A stretch of DNA of 64,000 nt from the NCBI RefSeq assembly GCF_000525795.1, contig NZ_AOCG01000002.1:62001-126000 (forward strand), given 5' to 3'. The translations under genes and the position numbers were made by a program. The stretch is from Listeria aquatica FSL S10-1188 (GTDB taxonomy: Bacteria > Bacillota > Bacilli > Lactobacillales > Listeriaceae). This document shows, piece by piece, positions 56,930 to 64,000 of the stretch. Numbering within the stretch: position 1 is the stretch's first letter; every line of letters begins with the position of its first letter. Under the pieces are notes generated by a model. It had not been told where the DNA came from. It searched no databases and saw nothing but the letters and a program-made list of their open reading frames with translations.

Positions 56930-58912
56930 ATGATTCTATTACAAGCGCAACAAATTGCAAAATACTTTGGCGCAGAAGTGATTTTAGAAAATATAAAACT
57001 CGAAGTGAAAACAAACGACCGGATCGCGCTTGTTGGCCGAAATGGTGCTGGGAAATCAACACTTCTTAAAATTATTGCCGGACAAATCGGCTATGATGCA
57101 GGAACCATCTCACATCCAAAAAATGTGCGGATTGGTTACTTGGCACAAAACACTGGACTTGAATCAAGCAAAACCATTTGGAATGAAATGCTTGCTGTCT
57201 TTGATGATTTATTGGAGCTTGAAAAAGAGATCCGCATGATGGAAAAACGCCTTGCTGATACTAGTTTATATGAAGACCCTGAGTCTTCAAAACAAGCGCT
57301 TGAAACCTATGATAACTTACAGCATCTTTTCAAAGAACGTGGTGGTTATACGTATGAAGCGGAAATCCGTTCCATCTTGAACGGCTTTAAGTTTTATCAA
57401 GAAGACTATGGTAAACCCGTCTCCTCGCTAAGTGGCGGGCAGAAAACACGACTCGCGCTCGCCAAACTACTTTTATCAAAGGAAGACTTGCTGATTCTTG
57501 ACGAACCTACCAATCATCTTGATATCGAAACACTCGCTTGGCTAGAAAATTATTTACAAAACTATGCGGGCGCGCTTTTGATTGTTTCACACGATCGCTA
57601 TTTTCTCGACAAAGTGGTCAATCAAGTTTATGAAATCAGCCGTACGAAAATGCAGCACTACACGGGAAACTACAGTCGCTACTTGGTTCTCAAACAAGAA
57701 AAACTAGAACGTGAATGGAAAGAATTTGAAAAGCAACAAACTGAAATTGGAAAACTTGAGGATTTCGTTGCCCGCAATTTGGTTCGCGCTTCAACCACTA
57801 AACGAGCGCAGAGCCGCCGAAAGAAGCTTGAAAAAATCGAACGTCTGGACCGGCCTGAGGGAGCCGAAAAAGCGGCTCACTTTGGTTTTCAATTTGAGCG
57901 TGCCTCTGGAAACGATGTTTTATTTGTTGAAGAACTTGCAATCGGCTATGACAAAGAAAAAACAGTTTCGAAAAACTTAACCTTTGAAATGAAGCGTCAA
58001 GATAGTCTTGCACTTGTTGGACCAAATGGAGTCGGAAAATCGACATTGCTCAAAACGCTAATCCAAGAACTTTCTCCACTAAGTGGTAGCTTTCACTTCG
58101 GTGCAGGCGTGAAAATCGGTTATTATGACCAAGAGCAGGCGAAACTTTCTTCAAACAAAACCGTACTACTGGAGCTTTGGGACGACTATCCCGAGCTTGA
58201 GGAAAAAGTCATTCGAACAACACTCGGCAATTTTCTTTTTTCTGAAGACGATGTTTTAAAACTAGTTTCTACACTGAGTGGTGGCGAAAAAGCCCGACTT
58301 GCTCTTGCCAAACTAACCCTTCTTGGCGCTAACGTACTTATTCTTGATGAACCGACTAATCACCTTGACATTGAGAGTAAGGAAGTACTCGAAGCGGCTT
58401 TAATTGATTTCGCTGGAACGATTCTTTTCGTTTCACATGATCGCTATTTCATTAACCGAATTGCTTCTAAAGTCGTTGAACTGAGTCCAAACGGAGCTCT
58501 AGTTTATCTAGGCGATTACGACTACTACCTAGAAAAACTAGCTTACGAAAAAGAAATTGCTCAACTTGAATTTGAAGAAAAGCTTCAAACTGGCCAAATT
58601 GAAGAAAAAAGTGTTTCTGGTAGCAAAGAGTCCTATCAAAAAAGTAAAGAAAACCAAAAATTGTTCCGCCAAAAAACTAGAAAACTTGCAGAGGTTGAAA
58701 CCGCGATGGAAGATGCCGACAGCAAAATTGCGGAGCTTGAACAGCTTCTAACACAACCTGATGTATTTAACGATCATGAAAAAACGCTACAAATCACAGA
58801 GGAACTAGATAGCGTAAAACAAGTAGCAGAGGCACTAATGGAAGACTGGGAAATTTTAAGTATGGAAATTGAAGAACTAACTGAATCAATAAAAAAAAAG
58901 ACAAGCTCGTAG
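56930..58912 (+). CDS. ydiF: ABC-F ATPase YdiF
   Basis: 660 aa with two ABC domains (Walker A G-R-N-G-A-G-K-S-T and G-P-N-G-V-G-K-S-T; signatures L-S-G-G-Q-K-T-R and L-S-G-G-E-K-A-R; L-D-E-P-T-N-H-L-D twice), the interdomain P-site linker, and a C-terminal coiled coil. There are no membrane helices: a ribosome-acting translation factor of the ABC-F class. The start is the ATG at 56930, not the in-frame ATG at 56915 that overlaps the SD GGGAGAG. Confidence 0.93.
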   Translation: MILLQAQQIAKYFGAEVILENIKLEVKTNDRIALVGRNGAGKSTLLKIIAGQIGYDAGTISHPKNVRIGYLAQNTGLESSKTIWNEMLAVFDDLLELEKEIRMMEKRLADTSLYEDPESSKQALETYDNLQHLFKERGGYTYEAEIRSILNGFKFYQEDYGKPVSSLSGGQKTRLALAKLLLSKEDLLILDEPTNHLDIETLAWLENYLQNYAGALLIVSHDRYFLDKVVNQVYEISRTKMQHYTGNYSRYLVLKQEKLEREWKEFEKQQTEIGKLEDFVARNLVRASTTKRAQSRRKKLEKIERLDRPEGAEKAAHFGFQFERASGNDVLFVEELAIGYDKEKTVSKNLTFEMKRQDSLALVGPNGVGKSTLLKTLIQELSPLSGSFHFGAGVKIGYYDQEQAKLSSNKTVLLELWDDYPELEEKVIRTTLGNFLFSEDDVLKLVSTLSGGEKARLALAKLTLLGANVLILDEPTNHLDIESKEVLEAALIDFAGTILFVSHDRYFINRIASKVVELSPNGALVYLGDYDYYLEKLAYEKEIAQLEFEEKLQTGQIEEKSVSGSKESYQKSKENQKLFRQKTRKLAEVETAMEDADSKIAELEQLLTQPDVFNDHEKTLQITEELDSVKQVAEALMEDWEILSMEIEELTESIKKKTSS

Positions 58913-58938
58913 AGTACCTACGAGCTTGTCTTTTTTTT
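58901..58938. terminator. bidirectional terminator ydiF/glmS
   Basis: Perfect stem ACAAGCTCGTAG / CTACGAGCTTGT, A9 upstream and T9 downstream. The ydiF stop codon lies inside the stem. Confidence 0.92.
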
Positions 58939-58943
58939 TGATT

Positions 58944-60752
58944 TTATTCAACCGTTACACTCTTTGCTAGATTACGCGGCTTATCCACGTCACAATCCCG
59001 ATGAAGAGCGGCGTAGTAAGCTAGCAACTGACAAGGAATGACGCTAACAAGCGGTGTTAACAATTCATGAACGTGCGGTAACACCAACTGATCTCCCGGC
59101 TGTTCTAAGCCTTCCATCGCGAAAATACAAGCATTTGCTCCACGTGCTAACACCTCGTTTACATTTCCGCGGATGTTCCAGTTGATATTTTCTTGCGTAA
59201 TAATCGCAAAAACAGGCGTTTCATCTTCAATGAGAGCAATGGTTCCGTGCTTCAATTCCCCACTTGCAAAGCCTTCCGTTTGAATATAGGAAATTTCCTT
59301 CAACTTAAGCGCCGCTTCCATAGCTACGAAATAATCAACACTTCTACCGATGAAGAAAGCATTGCGTGTTGTTGCTAAAAATTCACCTGCGATGTGTTCC
59401 ACAAGTTCCTTGCTTGAAACCATCGCTTCCATGGCCGTCGCTGCGATCCCAAGTTCCGATACAAGATCAAATTGAATGGCAGCTTTATTTCCCCGAGCAC
59501 GCCCAGCCGCTACAGCCAAAATGCTTAACACTGCTACTTGTGCTGTATAAGCTTTCGTTGAGGCTACCGCAATTTCTGGGCCAGCATGAAGATACATGGC
59601 TTGATCTGCTTCCCGGTCAAGCGTCGATCCCGGTACATTCGTAAGCGTCAAAGTCCGGTACCCCATTTCTTTTACTTTCACAAGAACTTGACGGCTGTCA
59701 GCTGTTTCCCCACTTTGCGTAATGAATAAGAATAACGGATTCTCTGAAAGAAGGGGCATATTATAACCAAACTCACTTGAAATATGCACTTCTACAGGAA
59801 TTCCTGCTAAACGTTCGATTAACACTTTTCCTACATAACCTGCGTGGCTACTTGTTCCACAAGCAATAATGTAAACACGGTCTGAGGCAAGAAGTTCGTC
59901 AAGTACGGCTTGATCGACTGAAATTTCACCAGTATCATTTTGATACGCTTGAATGATACGGCGCATCACAGCTGGCTGCTCATCGATTTCTTTTAACATA
60001 TAATGCGGATAAGTGCCCTTTTCAATATCTGAAGCATCAATGGTCGCAGTAAATGGAGCACGTTCTACTTCTTCCCCGTCAAGTGTTTCAATTTCAATTT
60101 GATCGCGCTTCAAAATAACAAGTTCTTCATCAGCGATTTCAATAAATTCACTTGTTTCCTTTAATACAGCCATCGCATCACTTGCGATCACATTAAAATT
60201 AGTCCCAGTGCCAATTAAAAGCGGGCTTTTATTTTTAGCTGCAAAAAGAGTATCCGGTTGGTTTTTATCAATAACACAAATTGCATAAGAACCGTGAAGA
60301 AGCCTTAAAGTCTTACGAATTGCTTCTTTAGTTTCCAATCCTTCTTGCGCAAATTTTTCAATGAGTTGAACGATAACCTCTGTATCTGTATCACTTTTAA
60401 AGAGCGCACCCTCTAGGTATGTTTCTTTTAGTGAAGCATAGTTTTCAATAACGCCATTATGCACAATAACAAAACGTCCTGATGCGCTTTGATGCGGGTG
60501 GGCATTTTCTTCACTTGGCTTACCGTGAGTCGCCCAGCGTGTGTGACCGATTCCAACTTCACCAAAAGCTTCATTCCCCACTTTCTTACGCAAATCTGCA
60601 ATGCGCCCTTTTTCTTTAATCACTGTTACTTGTTCATGGTCTAATAGCGCAATACCCGCTGAATCATAACCACGATATTCTAATTTTTCAAGTCCGTTTA
60701 ATAAAATCTCTTTTGCATTATTTCTTCCAATATACCCAACAATTCCACACAT
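58944..60752 (-). CDS. glmS: glutamine-fructose-6-phosphate aminotransferase
   Basis: 602 aa. First step of UDP-GlcNAc synthesis: fructose-6-P plus glutamine to glucosamine-6-P. N-terminal glutaminase with Cys1 as C-G-I-V-G-Y-I-G, then two SIS domains ([10 protein letters not shown] and [10 protein letters not shown]), ending [16 protein letters not shown]. Controlled by the ribozyme in its leader. SD TTGGAGG. Confidence 0.97.
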   Translation of the reverse strand: MCGIVGYIGRNNAKEILLNGLEKLEYRGYDSAGIALLDHEQVTVIKEKGRIADLRKKVGNEAFGEVGIGHTRWATHGKPSEENAHPHQSASGRFVIVHNGVIENYASLKETYLEGALFKSDTDTEVIVQLIEKFAQEGLETKEAIRKTLRLLHGSYAICVIDKNQPDTLFAAKNKSPLLIGTGTNFNVIASDAMAVLKETSEFIEIADEELVILKRDQIEIETLDGEEVERAPFTATIDASDIEKGTYPHYMLKEIDEQPAVMRRIIQAYQNDTGEISVDQAVLDELLASDRVYIIACGTSSHAGYVGKVLIERLAGIPVEVHISSEFGYNMPLLSENPLFLFITQSGETADSRQVLVKVKEMGYRTLTLTNVPGSTLDREADQAMYLHAGPEIAVASTKAYTAQVAVLSILAVAAGRARGNKAAIQFDLVSELGIAATAMEAMVSSKELVEHIAGEFLATTRNAFFIGRSVDYFVAMEAALKLKEISYIQTEGFASGELKHGTIALIEDETPVFAIITQENINWNIRGNVNEVLARGANACIFAMEGLEQPGDQLVLPHVHELLTPLVSVIPCQLLAYYAALHRDCDVDKPRNLAKSVTVE

Positions 60753-60844
60753 AATAAAAAGCCTCCAATTAATTTAAGGCAGACAAATCCAATTTCTCTA
60801 CTGCCTCCTATTTTTCACGTTCCCTTGGAGGTTGTCGTGCACAT

Positions 60845-61022
60845 GTTCTTTAGCGCTCTGTTCAACCAGTCACCTGATTGGTTTGTAGCTAAAGCTTAAC
60901 GACTGCATGCACAGCCGGGAGACTCCCGCCGAATTCTCGATTAATCTCCTCCTCGTCAACTGATTTCAGATAAGCCGGAATTTCACCCGCTCATTTATAG
61001 ACTGCAATCAGTTCTGGCGCTT
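60845..61022 (-). ncRNA. glmS ribozyme-riboswitch
   Basis: The glmS leader (minus strand) begins A-GCGCCAGAACTG; the self-cleavage site lies at 61020/61021, just before GCGCC. Further on are the core GACGAGGAGGAG, and TTCGGCGGGAGTCTCCCGGC with the conserved CGG-n-CCCGG pairing of the P2/P3 pseudoknot core. Glucosamine-6-P triggers cleavage and mRNA decay. The 3' edge (near 60845) is approximate. Confidence 0.9.
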
Positions 61023-61076
61023 TTATTTAGTTTTTAACGATCCTCCTTTTTCTCATCATTCAAGGAAACTTCTCTA

Positions 61077-61105
61077 AGTTTACAATAAAATGTATATACC
61101 GTCAA
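61077..61105 (-). promoter_or_regulatory. glmS promoter
   Basis: On the minus strand TTGACG (61105-61100), 17-nt spacer, TAAACT (61082-61077), about 50 nt upstream of the ribozyme cleavage site. Confidence 0.75.
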
Positions 61106-61143
61106 GCATGACAATTAGTCATTTTAACAAAATTGGTCTATAC

Positions 61144-61185
61144 AAAAAAAGAACGTAATACCCTTTGGCATTACGTTCTTTTTTT
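61144..61185. terminator. bidirectional terminator
   Basis: Perfect stem AAAAAAAGAACGTAAT / ATTACGTTCTTTTTTT with a 10-nt loop. It holds the stop codon of the 275-aa membrane protein. Confidence 0.92.
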
Positions 61186-61998
61186 ACCAACTAATTGGAA
61201 GACTCCAGAAAGAGTTGCAAATAAAGCAATTAATAAATTGATGCCAAAAATGCGATTTTCTCCGTTCCCAAATTTCAAACCATTTTTAGCCGCATAGCGC
61301 ATCCATTCATCAAACCAGAAATAATTCGTCAAATAAATAAATCCAATTCCTAACACAATCCCTGCCAAAAGGTAAGAACCTTTTCTAAAAGTCCAAATTG
61401 CCGCCAGAATAAGCAAGATAATGCTTACCCCCGCAAAAACTGCATCAAAATCGTTACTGAATAAAAATGGATTATTTTTCGCCGGACTACTATATTCCAT
61501 TACAATAATAATTAACGCCCAAATAGCAAGTCCCGCAGCTAGTAATGCTGTTATCGCCCCAGAAATTCGCCATTTTGTCTTCCACGCTTCACTTTGTAAA
61601 ACCGAACTCGTCGAATCGCTCATTCGAATAAAAAGTAAAACCACAAACAATGCGAATGCAAGAACCGTGAGGATTAGATTCGTGTAATTAAAGGGCATTT
61701 TTTGCTTTAATTCACTTAGCGGTTTAATTTGATAAAAATATGTTGATAAACCTTGAAAAACTACAAAACCAAGGAGGACAATAAGCGCTGGGATTCGAGT
61801 CGGATGACTTTTTAAAAGTAAAAAGCCCGCTCCAACTAATAAAAGCATGAATAAGCCTATAACCCAGTAGTTCCAGATAAAGTCGTACCCTTCTTCACTT
61901 GCAAAATAGCCATAAGCGGCACTCAAAAAGCTATAAAATTGTGTAAACCCAAGCATAAAAATTATACTCGCGCTTATTTTTCGAGCTCGTTCTGTCAT
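61171..61998 (-). CDS. multi-pass membrane protein of unknown function
   Basis: 275 aa with about eight helices, beginning M-T-E-R-A-R-K-I-S-A-S-I-I-F-M-L-G-F-T-Q-F. Charged residues are few and lie in loops; a W-F-D-E-W-M-R-Y-A-A-K-N-G loop is near the C-terminus. No family recognised. It is inserted between glmM and glmS with its own flanking terminators. Confidence 0.75.
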   Translation of the reverse strand: MTERARKISASIIFMLGFTQFYSFLSAAYGYFASEEGYDFIWNYWVIGLFMLLLVGAGFLLLKSHPTRIPALIVLLGFVVFQGLSTYFYQIKPLSELKQKMPFNYTNLILTVLAFALFVVLLFIRMSDSTSSVLQSEAWKTKWRISGAITALLAAGLAIWALIIIVMEYSSPAKNNPFLFSNDFDAVFAGVSIILLILAAIWTFRKGSYLLAGIVLGIGFIYLTNYFWFDEWMRYAAKNGLKFGNGENRIFGINLLIALFATLSGVFQLVGKKRT

Positions 61999-62026
61999 TT
62001 TTTCAAGTCCTTTCTCTAAATAAAAA

Positions 62027-62055
62027 ATCCCGCTACCGAAAAGCGATAACGGGAT
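62027..62055 (-). terminator. terminator after glmM
   Basis: Stem ATCCCG-n / CGGGAT with inner TA/CG pairing, then T6 on the minus strand. Confidence 0.87.
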
Positions 62056-62065
62056 GCATTTAAAA

Positions 62066-63419
62066 TTAGTTATCTAAACCCATTTCTTCTTGTACAACAG
62101 CAGCGATTCGGTTACAGTAACTTTCAGTTTCCTCAGCTGTCTTCGCTTCCACCATTACCCGTACAAGTGGCTCAGTTCCAGAAGGACGAACAAGTACTCG
62201 ACCGTTTCCAGCCATATCTTTTTCAACGTCTTCAATAACGGCATGAACTTTCGGATTATCCGTCACAGCGTGTTTATCAGTTACGCGAATGTTCACGAGT
62301 TTTTGTGGGTACGTCTGCATTTCACTAGCCAGTTCAGAAAGTTTTTTTGCCGGTCGCTTTCATCACATTGATCAACTGAATTCCAGAAAGTAACCCGTCG
62401 CCTGTTGTATTGTGATCAAGAAAAACAATATGTCCGGATTGCTCGCCACCAAGATTATAATTCCCGCTCCGCATAGCTTCAACAACGTAGCGATCTCCAA
62501 CAGCAGTTTGTACATCATGAATGTGAAGCTCTTCTAAGCCTTTATAAAAGCCAAGATTACTCATCACTGTTGAAACGACAGTGTTTTGTTTTAATAAGCC
62601 TTGTTCATTTAAATATTTAGCGCAAATGAACATGATTTTATCTCCATCCACAATAGTTCCATTTTCATCAACCGCAATGACACGATCGCCATCACCGTCA
62701 AAAGCAAGTCCAACATCCGCTTCTTTTTCTTTCAAGAATGCAGCAAGTGCTTCAGGATGTGTCGATCCAACACCAGCATTAATATTCAAACCATCAGGCG
62801 AAGCGCCCATTGACACAGTATCCGCCTCTAAATCTGCAAACAAGTGTGTTGCAAGACTCGACGTAGCTCCGTTTGCACAATCAAGTGCCACTAATAGGCC
62901 TTCAAAATTTTGATCAACCGTTTGTTTTAAGAACTGTAAGTATTTTTGTTTACCTTCAAAATAATCGCTTACAGTTCCGAGCCCCTCAGCACTCGGCCGA
63001 GGCAAATTATCAGTGGCCTCGTCAAGCAAAGCTTCAATTTCAAGCTCTTGATCATCTGAAAGCTTGAAACCATCAGAACCGAAAAACTTAATTCCATTGT
63101 CTTGTACAGGATTATGTGAAGCTGAAATCATTACACTTGCTGAAGCGCCTTGTGCTGTTGTTAAATAAGCCACACCAGGTGTTGAAATAACACCAAGTCG
63201 CATCACTTCAATCCCAACAGAAACAAGCCCAGAGATAAGAGCTGATTCAAGCATTTCCCCAGAAATTCGCGTATCACGTGCAACAAGTACTCGCGGATGT
63301 TCTCCCACATGACGCGTTAATACGTAGCCGCCCATACGACCTAATCGGAAAGCTAGTTCAGGTGACAACTCTTCATTAGCAACTCCACGAACTCCATCTG
63401 TTCCAAAATATTTACCCAT
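62066..63419 (-). CDS. glmM: phosphoglucosamine mutase (frame break)
   Basis: About 451 aa. Converts glucosamine-6-P to glucosamine-1-P. Active serine in M-I-S-A-S-H-N-P, metal loop F-D-G-D-G-D-R, sugar loop G-G-E-Q-S-G-H, phosphate loop [12 protein letters not shown]7 (62342-62348) breaks the frame after K-A-T-G-K-K; with T6 it continues [12 protein letters not shown] 63419 with AAGGAGAG. An essential gene, which argues strongly that the break is a sequencing error. Listeria GlmM binds CdaA/CdaR partners. Confidence 0.94.
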
Positions 63420-63616
63420 TATTGATTCTCTCCTTCTATTCAAAGAAACATTAAAATTTAATTTTCCACTACTGAATCAAGCAGAATTTATTTTTTTCTT
63501 AACTGGCAAAAATTCACTGCAGGTTACATTATACCTTTTTTATAAGAAAAATTCATCTAAAGTCTAAAATCCAGCTTCAAAAGCGTTTGCCTGACTGATT
63601 TATAACATTTTATTCT

Positions 63617-64000
63617 TCATTTTTTTTCTTCAACTGTGAAAACAGCTGTGCTTGTAGAAAGTGAATAGGTGACCCCTCTTGGGATCCCTCCGACTTCAAT
63701 CATTGTGCTATAGCGACCAACTGTTGCATTAGCTAAGTTGGTTGTAACACTTACATTTGAAGAATTAAGACCGTTCAGTAAACTACTTTTCCCATGTAGC
63801 GTCAAATTCACTTTGCCATTTGCTGGTGAAATTAAAGTTGCCGTTAAATTGGCTGGCAGAGATCCCGTTGAAATAGTGTGTCCAGATAAAGTCTTTGAAG
63901 ACTCCGTATCTTCCTCATTATTTTCTTGCCCTGAATCGCTCTGCTCATTCGTGTTACCGCTTGAATGATTTTCTTCTGCTTCCTCATTTCCATTTCCACT
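63617..64000 (-). CDS. cdaR: CdaR/YbbR C-terminus (partial)
   Basis: The last 127 residues of the extracellular regulator of the c-di-AMP cyclase CdaA. It has an acidic Ser/Asn/Glu-rich linker (E-E-A-E-E-N-H-S-S-G-N) then a YbbR-type beta domain (S-P-A-N-G-K-V-N-L-T-L-H-G, G-I-P-R-G-V-T-Y). The order cdaR-glmM is the conserved c-di-AMP operon; about 200 bp separate the genes here. Confidence 0.82.
   Translation of the reverse strand, partial: SGNGNEEAEENHSSGNTNEQSDSGQENNEEDTESSKTLSGHTISTGSLPANLTATLISPANGKVNLTLHGKSSLLNGLNSSNVSVTTNLANATVGRYSTMIEVGGIPRGVTYSLSTSTAVFTVEEKK

Noticed and set aside
1-64000. tRNA, rRNA or CRISPR arrays
   Set aside because: Looked for cloverleaf ends (CCA-less acceptor stems, TTC-loop words) and regularly spaced repeats; none seen by eye. 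A covariance-model scan would be the decisive check.

Overview
The window is low-GC Firmicute DNA. Its core genes match Listeria (in the broad sense): coaBC-rpoZ-gmk-yicC-fbpA, cbpB-LysR-dapH-dapL, feoAB, hemQ-anrAB, ltaP beside an amino-acid permease, GntR-YhgE-GntR-CorA, rex-ydiF, and cdaR-glmM-glmS. Several of these blocks are, as I recall, far apart in L. monocytogenes, so this is more likely a distant Listeria or Listeriaceae species than L. monocytogenes itself. I saw no rRNA, tRNA or CRISPR array.

Most important caveat: at least 30 apparent frameshifts split about 23 genes, and nearly all lie in mononucleotide runs of 6-11 bases. Essential or core genes are hit (glmM, feoB, pdxK, ctaM, rqcH/fbpA, ltaP) while the reading frame resumes perfectly after each run. 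I therefore read them as homopolymer-length sequencing errors and annotate such genes as single CDS over their full extent, noting where the frame breaks.

Layout. 1-4700: end of coaBC, rpoZ, gmk, yicC (- strand), fbpA/rqcH (+), a hexapeptide acyltransferase. 4750-9819: a two-component system plus three-gene ABC exporter of the LnrJK-LnrLMN type, directly downstream of the lysine/DAP genes. 9853-13924: dapL, dapH, LysR, the c-di-AMP-binding CbpB, ykuJ, and a 73-aa protein under a Fur box. 14077-17338: four envelope genes (lipoprotein, coiled-coil secreted protein, glucosaminidase, YusW-like protein). 17561-19451: PadR-DUF1700-DUF4097. 19626-22072: Fur-box feoA-feoB-FeoB-associated protein. 22115-28086: HTH protein, nitroreductase, manA, hemQ, anrAB. 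28174-29966: small HTH-like protein, then SDR-MarR with a nested-palindrome operator.

30042-36980 is the best accessory candidate: a divergent module of RpiR regulator versus fructose-type PTS (IIBC, IIA), GH38 alpha-mannosidase and ROK kinase. It has a CcpA cre site and an RpiR-type palindrome, and beside it lies a decayed tyrosine-recombinase C-terminus. Related 37-bp repeats sit at both edges. It looks like an imported mannoside-utilisation island that lost its integrase.

37176-46138: ywdK-ywdI-maa, an XRE-membrane protein pair, an orphan secreted protein, HAD, pdxK, ctaM, lipase-like hydrolase, metallophosphatase, DUF975, GNAT. 46195-55029: GntR-YhgE-GntR-CorA, amino-acid permease, LtaP. 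55143-64000: YjdF-like protein, rex, ydiF, glmS with its ribozyme, a membrane protein, glmM and the end of cdaR. GlmM and GlmS are consecutive steps of UDP-GlcNAc synthesis and remain neighbours here.
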